From NCBI GenBank assembly GCA_963777515.1, contig CAVZQU010000004.1:248001-312000 (forward strand): 64,000 bases of DNA, read 5' to 3'. Both the position numbers and the translations under genes were made by a program. Each line of letters starts with the position of its first letter. The stretch's first letter is position 1. Of this stretch, positions 51,212-61,014 are shown one piece after another. Source of the stretch: CAVSWT01 sp963777515. Lineage in GTDB: Bacteria > Bacteroidota > Ignavibacteria > Ignavibacteriales > Ignavibacteriaceae. The notes under the pieces were generated by a model that saw only the letters and a program-made list of their open reading frames with translations, did not search any database and was not told where the DNA came from.

Positions 51212-52373
51212 TTAATTAAGCAGTGTATTGAGTAGTGTTTTATAATTTTCAATAAATACTGATAAGCTGAATTTCTCTTCAATTGTTTTACGTGCATTTT
51301 GTTGAATCGACACTAAATTACCAGAATCATATTTCTTTGTTAAAAAGTTTAGTCTTTCATATAGTGAATTTACGTTATTAGGCTCAACTAAAAATCCATT
51401 TACATTATTTTCTATGATTTCAGCCGGCCCGCCTATATTTGGAGCAACAACAATTTTATTATATCCCATAGCTTCAAGAACTGAATAAGGGAGAGCTTCC
51501 GGTATCGTTGTATAATTAATTACTATATCCAAAGCGCTGTAGATTTTATCCTTATTACTTTCGTAACCCATGAAATGAATTCTTTTCTCAAAATTATAAG
51601 TTTTAACTTTTGTTTTTAATTCCATGTTATAATTAATTGAATCTTCTTGATTATTAGAGTTTCCATAAATATAAAAATGAACTCTGGAATTTAAATGTAT
51701 TATATTTAGTAGCGAATCTACTACCAAATCAATCCCTTTTATCCTGATAATTGAACCAACAATGCCAATTCTAATTTTATTTTCAGAATTGATATTTGGA
51801 TTTGCACTTAATTTTGGTATTTCAATACCATTGTAAATAATTACAATTTTGTTAACATGCTTATCTCCTATAATTGAAATTATATTTTCTTTTACTGCCT
51901 TAGAAACGCAAACAAAGTTAGTAGAAAATTTTATAATTACTTTTAATAGTTTAGCTTCAAATGAATCTTTATCATAAATTAAATGTTGTATAACTAGTAG
52001 TTTCTTTCCCGTAATTATAGCTGGCAAAAGAGAAAGTAAAGCAGCAAAATTTCCGTTCGCAATTATCAAATCTATTTTATTTTTAAATATTAATACAGAT
52101 AATGAAAATGCCGATAGTTTTATTTTATAAACAATTTTTAATATTGCTGATAGATCCCATTTGCTATTTATTTTATAAATTTTAGACAGATGGTTTTTAA
52201 TAATAACATTAAAGTTGTTTTGCTTAAATATCTCAGAAGGTTCGCCTATTGGTGTTGCTAACAACGAACCTAAAGTCATTTAAATATTTGCAAATTTTAA
52301 AAATGAATTCTTCGCCACCTCCCCAGCTTTGCATAACTGAAACAAATAAAATATTTTTTCTATTTGTGTTCAT
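51212..52373 (-). CDS. Glycosyltransferase family 4, one frameshift near the start
   Basis: The obvious ORF starts at 52279, but this lacks the GT-B N-terminus. An upstream frame starts at ATG 52373 with MNTNRKNILFVSVMQSWGGG. It joins the ORF near 52262 if one A is removed (FRFVVATPIGEPSEIF). The C-terminal half has RIGIVGSIIRIKGIDLVVDS and YTTIPEALPYSVLEAMGYNK, the donor-binding motif. The corrected start leaves an 8-bp gap to the GT2 gene upstream, consistent with one operon. Sugar specificity is unknown. Confidence 0.85.
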
Positions 52374-52381
52374 TGGCGAAT

Positions 52382-53221
52382 CTATATCTTAGATAAATAA
52401 GAAAGTAATTTGATCCAAGCTAAATTTAAGATATGTACTGTATTCCTAACTATTTTGAAAAACAATCCTTTGTTAGAATAAAATTTATATTTAGGTAGAT
52501 TAAGCTTTCGTTTATTTGCCAGATACATTAATCTATCTTGTTTAGATTTTAAATCACTAGATGTCTGTGTGCCATGAATTCGATATTTAACAAGAATTCG
52601 GGGAATAAAATAAAAATCATCTAGCTCACTTAATCTAATCCATAAATCATAATCTTCAACAGCCTTCAACTGAGGATCTTCATCGAATCCGTTAACTCTA
52701 TTTAATGCAGTCAATTTAACAACCACAGAAGAACAAGTGATAGAATTTCCTTTTTTTATTAATTCTTCTCGCGATTTTGCAGCTTTAAAAAGTAACGGTA
52801 AAACTTCAAAATTATTAGAAAAGATATTTGTCAAACCAAAGGTTACACTCATTGAATATACAAAAATAAGGTTTGGGTACTTATTAAAATATTTTATTTG
52901 TTCTTCTAACTTATCTTTTGTCCAAACATCATCACTATCAAGAAAAGCTACTAATTCACCCTTAGCGTTATTTATACCCACATTTCTTGGAACTGAGGGT
53001 CTTCCTGCATGTTCAATTTTATACAGAGAAATTCTGGATTCATTTTTTGATAATTCAGAGACGATATCAACTGTTCTATCAAGAGAGGAATCGTCAACTA
53101 CTATAATTTCAAAATTTTGATAACTTTGATTTAAAACAGAATTTATTGCTTCTTCAATAAACTCAGCTGAATTAAAAGTCGGAATTATTACAGAAACAAA
53201 TGGCTTATATGCTGATTTCAT
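52382..53221 (-). CDS. Glycosyltransferase family 2
   Basis: The start MKSAYKPFVSVIIPTFNSAE at 53221 is preferred to 53242, because it leaves no overlap with the preceding stop. The GT-A fold shows VSVIIPTFNSAEFIEEAINS, IIVVDDSSLDRT and the DxD motif in AFLDSDDVW, then AVEDYDLWIRL. It is about 279 residues and transfers a sugar from a nucleotide donor using a metal at DxD. It lies in the middle of the polysaccharide operon. Confidence 0.9.
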   Translation of the reverse strand: MKSAYKPFVSVIIPTFNSAEFIEEAINSVLNQSYQNFEIIVVDDSSLDRTVDIVSELSKNESRISLYKIEHAGRPSVPRNVGINNAKGELVAFLDSDDVWTKDKLEEQIKYFNKYPNLIFVYSMSVTFGLTNIFSNNFEVLPLLFKAAKSREELIKKGNSITCSSVVVKLTALNRVNGFDEDPQLKAVEDYDLWIRLSELDDFYFIPRILVKYRIHGTQTSSDLKSKQDRLMYLANKRKLNLPKYKFYSNKGLFFKIVRNTVHILNLAWIKLLSYLSKI

Positions 53222-53222
53222 C

Positions 53223-54017
53223 TTATGTTTTTGTAAGTTCAAAAATACCGCAGCCGTAATTACAATTAAAATTATTCTTTATGTTTTGCTGATTCAATTC
53301 TGCGTTTTCAAATAAAATATTTTGATCATTTATATAAGAAAATGAGCTGACTAAATATTTATTTTCAAAAATTGCTAAAAGATACTGTAAAGAAAAAACA
53401 CGATGTGCATCAAATTCAATTCGTTGTGGACCAATTGGTGTTGAAAAATATAATTTGCCATTCCTTTTTAATAGTTTATAAATATTATTTAATCCTTTTA
53501 AGTGCCCGTCTTTATCAATTTGATCGCCGTATCTGCCTAGTCCAAAATGTTCAATTACGTGCAGACATGAAACAGAATCTGCGTAATCCTTAAACTCAAA
53601 ATTTTTACTCGTTAAATCAGCTTGAATGAATTTTACGTTTTTAATTACATTTTCTAACTTTCGTATATCAAAAACTTCTATCTCTCTAAAAGATGCGACA
53701 TGAGCAACAAACCCGTCTACTCTTGAACCAATATCAATATGCCTATTTGGCGTGTTAATAAATATTTTATTGGCTACAAACAGATCTTGATGGAAATAAT
53801 GAAGTGGTATAGAACCGGCGGTGTCATAGCGGTCATTAAGGCATGGGTGAAAGCTTCTGATTTTAAAATTATTATCTGAAATTAACTTTTTACGTAAATC
53901 GAAATAATTATTAATAAAAGGTAAAATTCCCTTGATAGAGTTGATTAATTTTTTAGGATAAAGCCCGAATAAATTAAAATAATAATTGATGATTTTGATA
54001 AACAATCTATGTAACAA
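53223..54017 (-). CDS. DUF268-type methyltransferase-like protein
   Basis: 264 residues. HIDIGSRVDGFVAHVASF resembles a class I SAM-binding loop, followed by FIQADLTS, SVSCLHVIEHFGLGRYGDQI and NGKLYFSTPIG, the pattern of DUF268 proteins found in polysaccharide clusters. It likely modifies a sugar or acts with the glycosyltransferases, but no reaction is established for the family as far as I know. It overlaps the upstream gene by 11 bp. Confidence 0.7.
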   Translation of the reverse strand: MLHRLFIKIINYYFNLFGLYPKKLINSIKGILPFINNYFDLRKKLISDNNFKIRSFHPCLNDRYDTAGSIPLHYFHQDLFVANKIFINTPNRHIDIGSRVDGFVAHVASFREIEVFDIRKLENVIKNVKFIQADLTSKNFEFKDYADSVSCLHVIEHFGLGRYGDQIDKDGHLKGLNNIYKLLKRNGKLYFSTPIGPQRIEFDAHRVFSLQYLLAIFENKYLVSSFSYINDQNILFENAELNQQNIKNNFNCNYGCGIFELTKT

Positions 54018-55017
54018 TCTTAGTTATTAAATCTTTTAAGTAATTCTGTGCTGAATGATCTTTTTTCGATCTTTCATATCCTTCATTAGCAATTGAATTG
54101 CGTAGTTCGTCATCCTTCAGATAAAACCTTATTGCATCAGGAATAAATTTTATATCTTCATAGACTGCAATTTCTTTATCTATTTCATAAATAAGATTGA
54201 GCCCGGGAACGTAATAACTCAATTGAAATCCACCACAGCCATTTATTTCATAATGTCTGCCTTTAACCTGCTCCTTTTTCTTTTTCAAGTAAATTAATTG
54301 CTTCAGATTTCTCGGTGATTTTAAAGTCCAAAGCAAAAATTGAATATCACCATGAATTGCATTGGAAAGATTTAGATTTATTTTTGATTGATTAAATATT
54401 TCAACTACTTGTTCTTGAGAAATATAATTAATATTGTTTCCCCAACCCCGTCCAAATACACTTACATTAATTCCATCATCCTCTAAATTCTTAATTATCC
54501 ATTTCCTTAAAGGACTATAACCACCGACAAAACTTACATCATAAATCTTTTCTAGATTGAGTTTCTTATAAAAAGTTGAATTATAACCAAAAGGAGTGTA
54601 ATAAACATTATGAATATTTTCTAACAAATATTTGCGGTACATGTAATAATCCGGAGTAGAAAAGAAGTTAAAATATTTTATCCAATGCTTTACATAATTC
54701 TGCCTCCACGGATCATCAAAAAAATAAACTAATGTTTTTGTTTTTTCCGCTAATGAGTGAATAATATTTTCATCAAATTCATTTTCGAACAAACAAAAAA
54801 ATGCACAATCCGGTTCTTCATTAAAAATTAAATCTTTAAGTTTTTTATTCATTTTTAGTTTCCCCAAATCTTTAAACTCAGAATAAAAATCAAAAAGAAT
54901 TATGCTGTCTATTCCATAAAGATCACATAATGGTAAATATATATTGTAGTATTCATATGAATAACCTCGCTCTTTAACTCCGTAATCATATTTCATTATT
55001 GATAGCACTATTTTCAT
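54007..55017 (-). CDS. CgeB-like glycosyltransferase
   Basis: 336 residues. The N-terminal half resembles DUF3880/CgeB proteins (LVYFFDDPWRQNY), and the C-terminal half is a Glyco_trans_1_2 domain (YDVSFVGGYSPLRKWIIKNL, then GRHYEINGCGGFQLSYYVPG and YERSKKDHS). It is likely a GT-B glycosyltransferase acting on the polysaccharide or on a protein. Acceptor unknown. It overlaps the DUF268 gene downstream. Confidence 0.8.
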   Translation of the reverse strand: MKIVLSIMKYDYGVKERGYSYEYYNIYLPLCDLYGIDSIILFDFYSEFKDLGKLKMNKKLKDLIFNEEPDCAFFCLFENEFDENIIHSLAEKTKTLVYFFDDPWRQNYVKHWIKYFNFFSTPDYYMYRKYLLENIHNVYYTPFGYNSTFYKKLNLEKIYDVSFVGGYSPLRKWIIKNLEDDGINVSVFGRGWGNNINYISQEQVVEIFNQSKINLNLSNAIHGDIQFLLWTLKSPRNLKQLIYLKKKKEQVKGRHYEINGCGGFQLSYYVPGLNLIYEIDKEIAVYEDIKFIPDAIRFYLKDDELRNSIANEGYERSKKDHSAQNYLKDLITKIVT

Positions 55018-55024
55018 TTGCGAT

Positions 55025-56362
55025 TTAAGTTTCCGAATAATTAGATGTTATTATGCTTTTATTAACTAGAGCGATATACAAAACATAGGTTAAACCGATA
55101 ATAATTATAGTATATGCAACACCGTTTAGTCCGTATAGATTAATTAATATTATGTTCAATATAACCGATACTACTCCGATGCTTATTTTAGGAATAATAT
55201 ATTTATCCGGTTTATTCAACGCTAAACCTAAAACAGTTTGTGCTTGACCGGTTAAAAATAATCCTGAGCCAAGACAAATAAGAGGCAGCAAGTTCCAATA
55301 TACAGCGTAATCTTTATTACTAATAATAATTATTAATTCTTTGCCCCAAAAATAAGTTATTAGAGTTGAAAGAATTGATATTAATAAAATGAGAAACATA
55401 TTTATTCTTATATAAAGTCTGCCGGTTAAAAGCTTTTCTTTGTTATTTAAGTCTGAATATTGCTGATAAATAATTGGCATTGCAAATTCGCTAATTATAT
55501 TATTCGGAACTACTACTAAAGCATTTGCTAAAGCCATCATGATGGCATAAATACCGACATCAGAAGTAGAAAGATAATTCGCAATTATCCATTTTTCTCC
55601 ATTTTGCTGTAGCCAACCGGCTAATCCCCATAATAAAAATGGTAGAATATATTTAAAAACTTTTGAGCGAATTTCTGCCTGCGTTTCTTTGATTGAATTG
55701 GGATTTAGTTTGCTTACTTTGGGAAGGAATTTTTTAAAGAAAAAATACTTCAGTATTGAGAAAAAGAATGTTATGCAAATGAGAACAATAAAAACATTTG
55801 TAATTGATAATAACTTGTTTAGAAACAAATATAATAACATCGCTATCACAATTATTTTTTCTGTTCCCTGTAATAGGGAATTCTCTTTTCTTTTTCTGAT
55901 TAAGTTAAGTGCTGAATTAAAGAACTCATTTATCTTAAACGTAAATACGTAAATGCCTGCTAGAAAAAATAATAATGCTAATTCTTTCCAGTTAAATAAA
56001 TATGCCGCAATAACTGAAACTATTGATAGAATAAACAGTGCTGCGGCTGATAAAATCAGTATTTTATACGCCAAATTAACAAATAGTTTTGTCGTATTTT
56101 TATCTGCATAATCGTAATAAAATCTTAAAAATCCTTGTTGAATAGGGCCGTAAAAAATTAATCCAAAAAAAGCAATCACTGTTAATACAAGCGAATAAAT
56201 TCCAAAGTCAGAGGTACCCATTTTGGAGAGAATCTTCAAAATTGCAAACCCCAAACTAACAGTTAAAACTTGTCCGACAAAAACCCATCCTATTTCAGAG
56301 ACCGAATTAGTTGAAATTTTAGAACGGATGCTCTGATATATTTCTTGAAAGTGATTCATCAT
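55025..56362 (-). CDS. Wzx-type oligosaccharide flippase
   Basis: 445 residues with about 12-14 hydrophobic segments and no large soluble domain. The N-terminal SEIGWVFVGQVLTVSLGFAI and the later GLAGWLQQNGEKWIIANYLS are typical of the MATE/MOP polysaccharide transporter family. It should move the lipid-linked unit across the membrane. As the first gene of the minus-strand operon, it lies opposite the plus-strand GT2 gene. No Wzy-type polymerase is seen in the window. Confidence 0.85.
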   Translation of the reverse strand: MMNHFQEIYQSIRSKISTNSVSEIGWVFVGQVLTVSLGFAILKILSKMGTSDFGIYSLVLTVIAFFGLIFYGPIQQGFLRFYYDYADKNTTKLFVNLAYKILILSAAALFILSIVSVIAAYLFNWKELALLFFLAGIYVFTFKINEFFNSALNLIRKRKENSLLQGTEKIIVIAMLLYLFLNKLLSITNVFIVLICITFFFSILKYFFFKKFLPKVSKLNPNSIKETQAEIRSKVFKYILPFLLWGLAGWLQQNGEKWIIANYLSTSDVGIYAIMMALANALVVVPNNIISEFAMPIIYQQYSDLNNKEKLLTGRLYIRINMFLILLISILSTLITYFWGKELIIIISNKDYAVYWNLLPLICLGSGLFLTGQAQTVLGLALNKPDKYIIPKISIGVVSVILNIILINLYGLNGVAYTIIIIGLTYVLYIALVNKSIITSNYSET

Positions 56363-56626
56363 TCTATTTGTAGAAAATTTAAATATGAAAGAGGAAATAA
56401 AGTAGGATTAAATATTAATTTAGAAATAGTTTTTTTTAAGACAGAACTCATGTATGACAAATTATATTTATTTTAATCAAATATAGATAAAAATATTTTG
56501 AATTTACTTACTTTCATATTGATTGTTCCAATTGGCAATCAGTGTTATATCTTTAATAAATTTAATGTTGAATTTATTATTTATTTAAAGTTTTTAACAA
56601 ACGGATTAAATAGTGGTGGCTGTACC

Positions 56627-57409
56627 ATGAAGCTCTCCTCAATTATAATTGCAAAAAACGAAGAGAAGAATATTGAACGTTGCATCAAAAGTCAGTTAAA
56701 CTGTATGGATGAAATAGTTGTTCTTGTGGATAAAGATTCGAACGATAAAACTTTGGAGATTGTTAAGAGTTTTCAAAATGTAAAATATGAGATTACGGAA
56801 TGGATGGGCTACGCTAAAACAAAGCAATATGCTGTCGGGCTTACTTCAAATGATTGGATCTTTTGGATTGATGCAGATGAAGCCTTAACAAATAATTTAT
56901 CAGAAGAGTTAAATCAATTTAAAAATAGTAATCCAAATCAAGTTGCATATTCAATCCCACGCAAAGCGTTTTTCCTTGGCAAATGGATTAAGCACAGCGG
57001 ATGGTACCCGGGAAGAGTTGTACGTCTTTTTAATAAAAACAAAGTAAAATTTGATGAGCGTGATGTGCACGAACAATTAATTTATAATGGTGAAAGCGGC
57101 CAATTAAAAAGTGATCTTGAGCATTATACTGATCCAAACATATTTCATTACTTCGAAAAGTTTAACAGGTACACTTCTTTAGCTACAAAAGAATTAGCAA
57201 AAGGTAATTATTCTTTTTCTATTGCTGATATATTATTGCGGCCTCTTTCAATTTTTATAAAAATGTTTTTTGTAAAAAGAGGTTTTCTTGATGGAATTCA
57301 CGGATTTATATTAGCTATATTTTCATCTTTATATGTATTCACAAAATATGCTAAACTTTGGGAACTTAACTTGTCTGCTGAAAGACGGAATGTAAAAAAG
57401 GAGGGGTAA
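56627..57409 (+). CDS. Glycosyltransferase family 2 (WaaE/LpsA-like)
   Basis: The start is set at ATG 56627 (MKLSSIIIAKNEEKNIERCI); the 43 codons upstream are open but unlike the family. The GT-A fold has AKNEEKNIERCI, WIFWIDADEAL (DxD) and KAFFLGKWIKHSGWYPGRVV, FDERDVHEQL and LEHYT, the pattern of core-sugar transferases such as WaaE/KdtX. About 260 residues. It may add a core sugar to lipid A or to the polysaccharide. It forms a pair with the DUF1844 gene one base downstream. Confidence 0.85.
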   Translation: MKLSSIIIAKNEEKNIERCIKSQLNCMDEIVVLVDKDSNDKTLEIVKSFQNVKYEITEWMGYAKTKQYAVGLTSNDWIFWIDADEALTNNLSEELNQFKNSNPNQVAYSIPRKAFFLGKWIKHSGWYPGRVVRLFNKNKVKFDERDVHEQLIYNGESGQLKSDLEHYTDPNIFHYFEKFNRYTSLATKELAKGNYSFSIADILLRPLSIFIKMFFVKRGFLDGIHGFILAIFSSLYVFTKYAKLWELNLSAERRNVKKEG

Positions 57410-57410
57410 T

Positions 57411-57674
57411 ATGGAAACAAAGGATAATAATTCCATGTTGTTTATTCAATTGGTTAATCAGAACCAACATGTTGCTTTAATGTCGATGGGAAAAATTGAA
57501 AATCCGGTTTCAAAAAAATCAGAGAAGAATATTGAATATGCGAAGTTTGCAATTAATACTTTGGATATGCTTCACATCAAAACAAAAGGTAATTTAAGTG
57601 AATATGAAGAGAAATATATACAGGAAACAATTAACGAGTTAAAATTAATGTATGTTGAAGCTTTTAAAAAATAG
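57411..57674 (+). CDS. DUF1844 family protein
   Basis: 87 residues after a very strong AGGAGGGG ribosome site. The pattern MLFIQLVNQNQHVALMSMGK, then AKFAINTLDMLHIKTKGNLS and EEKYIQETINELKLMYVE matches DUF1844, a small helical family of unknown function that is widely conserved. It follows the GT2 gene directly and precedes a strong terminator. Confidence 0.85.
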   Translation: METKDNNSMLFIQLVNQNQHVALMSMGKIENPVSKKSEKNIEYAKFAINTLDMLHIKTKGNLSEYEEKYIQETINELKLMYVEAFKK

Positions 57675-57702
57675 GGACATAGTAATAATTTAATATTGTC
57701 TT

Positions 57703-57735
57703 ATAAACCCAATTTCTAAGAGAAATTGGGTTTAT
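57703..57735 (+). terminator. Strong 15-bp stem terminator
   Basis: ATAAACCCAATTTCT and its exact reverse complement are separated by AAG. The structure lies 28 bp after the DUF1844 stop and ends that transcription unit before nadK. Confidence 0.85.
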
Positions 57736-57797
57736 AGTTACGATATAAAAATAGTTAATTAAGTAAACTAGTAATACTGAAATTAAAGGTATATAAA

Positions 57798-58688
57798 ATG
57801 ATAATTGGAATAATTGCCAACACAAATAAAAAAAATGCTGTTCAGGTTGTTTCAACTCTTGTTAAAAAGTTGGATAAGTCCGGGTTTGATTTTTTATTGG
57901 GCAATTCGTTAAAAGTGTTTAAAAATGATATTTCAAATGAAATTAAAACCACAGCTTTTATTTCAAACGAAAAACTTGCAGAAAAAAGTGATATGATAAT
58001 TTCTATCGGCGGTGATGGAACAATGCTTGCTTCTGCAAACCTTGCTCAGTTGAATGATAAACCAATACTCGGTGTTAATCTTGGTAAATTAGGTTTTCTG
58101 GCAGAAGTTAATATAAATGAAATGGATTACTTGATTGAGGATATCAAAAATAATAGTTACTCTATTGAAGAAAGAATGGTGATTGAGGCTGAATGTGCCG
58201 CACACAGAGTTGAAACTCTTTACGCAATAAATGATATTGTAATTGATAAAGATGGCTGGCCAAAGATGATTGAAATAACTATAAAAGTTGATGGCGAATT
58301 GGTTACTACATTATCTGCTGATGGAATTATTGCCGCCACCCCGACAGGATCAACAGGGTATTCAATTTCTTGCGGCGGTCCGATTGTAAGCCCCAAAGCA
58401 AATGTTATAACGCTGTCGCCAATTTCTCCCCATAGTCTAACTATGCGTCCATTGGTTTTACCGGGTGACCTGGAAATAATTATTCGTGCAGATTCGCTTC
58501 ATGAAAAAGTTCAAATAAATTGTGACGGACAAAGAGTATTTGGTTTTGCTCCGCCTCTTGAATTAAAAATAAAAAAATGTAAACGGTCTTTGAAAACCGT
58601 TCATACTTCAAACTCAAGTTACTTTGAAACATTAAGAAACAAACTGCTTTGGGGGGTTGATCTTAGGAAACATTCGCTTAACAAATAG
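57798..58688 (+). CDS. nadK: NAD kinase
   Basis: 296 residues, standard length. The nucleotide-binding motif SIGGDGTMLASANLA and NLGKLGFLAEV, then DGIIAATPTGSTGYSISCGG, are diagnostic. It phosphorylates NAD to NADP. It lies 8 bp before the thioredoxin-fold gene, so the two probably form an operon. Confidence 0.96.
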   Translation: MIIGIIANTNKKNAVQVVSTLVKKLDKSGFDFLLGNSLKVFKNDISNEIKTTAFISNEKLAEKSDMIISIGGDGTMLASANLAQLNDKPILGVNLGKLGFLAEVNINEMDYLIEDIKNNSYSIEERMVIEAECAAHRVETLYAINDIVIDKDGWPKMIEITIKVDGELVTTLSADGIIAATPTGSTGYSISCGGPIVSPKANVITLSPISPHSLTMRPLVLPGDLEIIIRADSLHEKVQINCDGQRVFGFAPPLELKIKKCKRSLKTVHTSNSSYFETLRNKLLWGVDLRKHSLNK

Positions 58689-58696
58689 AAAAATTT

Positions 58697-59275
58697 ATGA
58701 AAATTAAATATGTCCTTGCTGTTGTATTTTTTAGTGTAATTAATCTGTTTCCCCTAACTAAAACCGATACTCTTAATATAAATAGAAAAATAATAGATGA
58801 AGAGTCCGGCAAGCCAATATTAATTGGTAATACAACACGCGAAGCTTTTACAGATACAACTTATTCGTGGTGGTTTAAATCAGGATATAAAAATTATGAT
58901 GTGGATATCGATACATTAAAACCTTTGTTTGATGATAGTACTTTACTTAAAAATGTAAATGTGACTATAGTAATGGGAAGCTGGTGTAGTGATAGCAGAA
59001 GGGAAGTGCCGCGATTTTTAAAAATAATTGACGGATTAAATATTCACCAGGAGAACACATCTATTTATTGTGTTGATCGGGATTTAAGTACGGAAGACAA
59101 TGAAATTGATAACATTAAAATAAAAGCTGTTCCAACTTTTATATTTTTCAAAAATAATGTTGAGCTTGGAAGAATTGTTGAAGCACCAAATGAAAACCTT
59201 GAAATTGATATGATTAAAATTCTAACCGGGGATACAAAAACAAAAATTGAAAAGGATTTGGAGAAGCAGCACTAA
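58697..59275 (+). CDS. Exported thioredoxin-fold protein with single active-site Cys
   Basis: 192 residues with a signal peptide (MKIKYVLAVVFFSVINLFPL). The thioredoxin fold has VTIVMGSWCSDSRREVPRFL in the place of the WCxxC motif; the second Cys is replaced by Ser, so it cannot be a usual dithiol oxidoreductase. The cis-Pro is in KAVPTFIFF. Related proteins act as peroxidase-like or structural thioredoxins. Probably periplasmic. Confidence 0.8.
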   Translation: MKIKYVLAVVFFSVINLFPLTKTDTLNINRKIIDEESGKPILIGNTTREAFTDTTYSWWFKSGYKNYDVDIDTLKPLFDDSTLLKNVNVTIVMGSWCSDSRREVPRFLKIIDGLNIHQENTSIYCVDRDLSTEDNEIDNIKIKAVPTFIFFKNNVELGRIVEAPNENLEIDMIKILTGDTKTKIEKDLEKQH

Positions 59276-59304
59276 TAAAAAATTTCTAATTTATTTAAAT
59301 AAAA

Positions 59305-59328
59305 AATGCCGGAATAAAATCCGGCATT
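59305..59328. terminator. Bidirectional terminator between convergent genes
   Basis: AATGCCGGA and TCCGGCATT form a 9-bp stem with a six-base loop between the thioredoxin gene (plus) and kamA (minus). An A-rich stretch precedes it, which makes a T-rich tail for the minus strand. Confidence 0.75.
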
Positions 59329-59351
59329 ACCTATCTAATCTAAATACAGAA

Positions 59352-60521
59352 TTAATTTTCTACTTCTTCTAATTCACGCACGGCAGTTTTTTTACTAACC
59401 TTTGTAACTCTTGGTTTAGAAGTTTTTTCAACTTTCGAAATTTTCTTATGCTTACCGTTAGTCTTTGGTGGATTTAATTTATCCTTATAATTTTTGTAAG
59501 AATAAATTTTCTTCTGGTAATTCCTCAATATGATTTTATCTTCATCCTGATGTAAAACATAATTAGGAAGCAAAGGAATTTTTCCGCCGCCGCCAGGGGC
59601 ATCAATTACAAAATGAGGAATTGCTAATCCGCTGGTATGTCCGCGAAGATTTTCAACAATATTTAATCCTGTTTCAATTGAAGTGCGGAAATGATTAGCT
59701 CCTTTTGTTTCATCTGCCATATACATGTAATAAGGGCGAACTCTAATTCGTAATAACTTCTGCATTAATTCTTTCACAATTGCCGGATCGTCATTTACGC
59801 CTTTCATCAATACCATTTGGTTTCCAACAGGTACACCGGCATTTGCAAGCATTTCGCATGCTTTGCTGCTTTCAGGTGTAATTTCCCAAGGATGATTGAA
59901 ATGAGTATTCAAATAAATAGGATGATACTTTTTAAGCATATTGACAAGGTTTTCTGTGATTCTATGCGGAAGTACACACGGCATTTTTGATCCGATTCTT
60001 ATAATTTCTATATGAGGAATTTCTCTTAACCTTGCTAAGATTTTTTCCAGCATAATATCCGTTAACATCAAAGGATCGCCGCCTGATAATATTACATCTC
60101 TTATTTCAGTGTGCTTTTCGAGATAATTGAATGCACTTTCTAATCCTTTCATAGAAATTTTTTCGTAGTCACCAACTTTTCTTTTTCTTGTACAGAAACG
60201 GCAGTATAAACCACATTGACTGGTAACTAAAAATAATGCACGATCAGGATAGCGATGAGTAATATTTGGAACAGGGCTCATTGCATCTTCCATTAACGGA
60301 TCTTCTTCAGAATCAATATCTTCTAATTCTGCTTTGTCCGGTACACATTGCCGCCAAATGGGATCGCCGGGATGGCGAATAAGGCTCATGTAATAAGGAT
60401 TGATTCGTGCTTGAAAAAATTCATCGAGATCTTCAGCTACTTTTCTGTCAATCCCGAATTTTTCAACAAGCTGATCAACCGAATGAACACTGTCTCTTAC
60501 CATTTGCTGCCACAGTTCCAT
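59352..60521 (-). CDS. kamA: Lysine 2,3-aminomutase (KamA family radical SAM enzyme)
   Basis: 389 residues. The radical SAM cluster is CxxxCxxC at C103, C107 and C110 (CGLYCRFC). The PLP lysine is K314 in DAPGGGGKIP. D308 and D270 (YMADETKG) match the two aspartates that bind lysine in the clostridial enzyme (D330 and D293), which supports L-lysine as substrate and L-beta-lysine as product. The last 45 residues are a Lys-rich tail (from KTNGKHKKISKV) of no known role. It is the last gene of a four-gene minus-strand operon, one base after the GNAT gene. Confidence 0.9.
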   Translation of the reverse strand: MELWQQMVRDSVHSVDQLVEKFGIDRKVAEDLDEFFQARINPYYMSLIRHPGDPIWRQCVPDKAELEDIDSEEDPLMEDAMSPVPNITHRYPDRALFLVTSQCGLYCRFCTRKRKVGDYEKISMKGLESAFNYLEKHTEIRDVILSGGDPLMLTDIMLEKILARLREIPHIEIIRIGSKMPCVLPHRITENLVNMLKKYHPIYLNTHFNHPWEITPESSKACEMLANAGVPVGNQMVLMKGVNDDPAIVKELMQKLLRIRVRPYYMYMADETKGANHFRTSIETGLNIVENLRGHTSGLAIPHFVIDAPGGGGKIPLLPNYVLHQDEDKIILRNYQKKIYSYKNYKDKLNPPKTNGKHKKISKVEKTSKPRVTKVSKKTAVRELEEVEN

Positions 60522-60522
60522 T

Positions 60523-61014
60523 TTAACCCTCTGTTTGTTTTTTATTATCTAGATATTTACCGAAAGTTATTAGGCTGTCGCCTAATGAGTAAAAATCATT
60601 AATCTGGGTTACTATTGAGTATTTATTTCTCAAGTAAAAATTTCTTGTTTTAGTGTAACTTTCTTTGGAAGATGTCTCTGCCAAAATCCATCTTCCTTTT
60701 TTTTCTTCTACAAACTTTTCTGCATGATCAAGAAGACTTTTGCCGATACCTTTTGCTTGTGCAGTTGGATCAACAACAATCCAGTATAAATCATAAACTC
60801 CATCGGTCAGCGGCCGCCTGCCTGTGCAATGGTATCCGAATATTTTATTATCTTCTTCATAAATAAAAATGTTATAATCATTCTGCGCTTGGTTAAACGC
60901 CGCAATCTCTATCAGTTCCATTGCTACATTAACTTCATCCTCGGAGAAGTTAGGAACTCTTTCCAAAATATTTTTAAGCTCCGGAACGTCAGCTTGCTTT
61001 AGTTTTCGTATCAT
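60523..61014 (-). CDS. GNAT-family N-acetyltransferase in the kamA operon
   Basis: 163 residues, one GNAT domain. The acetyl-CoA pyrophosphate loop is QAKGIGKSLL, after YWIVVDPTA; the N-terminus MIRKLKQADVPELKNILERV is typical. Its stop is 1 bp from the kamA start, and its own start lies inside the ligase gene upstream (26 bp overlap). Pairing of a mutase with an acetyltransferase resembles AblA/AblB, which make N-epsilon-acetyl-beta-lysine, but this protein is shorter than AblB. Its acceptor, beta-lysine or a conjugate of it, is inferred. Confidence 0.85.
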   Translation of the reverse strand: MIRKLKQADVPELKNILERVPNFSEDEVNVAMELIEIAAFNQAQNDYNIFIYEEDNKIFGYHCTGRRPLTDGVYDLYWIVVDPTAQAKGIGKSLLDHAEKFVEEKKGRWILAETSSKESYTKTRNFYLRNKYSIVTQINDFYSLGDSLITFGKYLDNKKQTEG

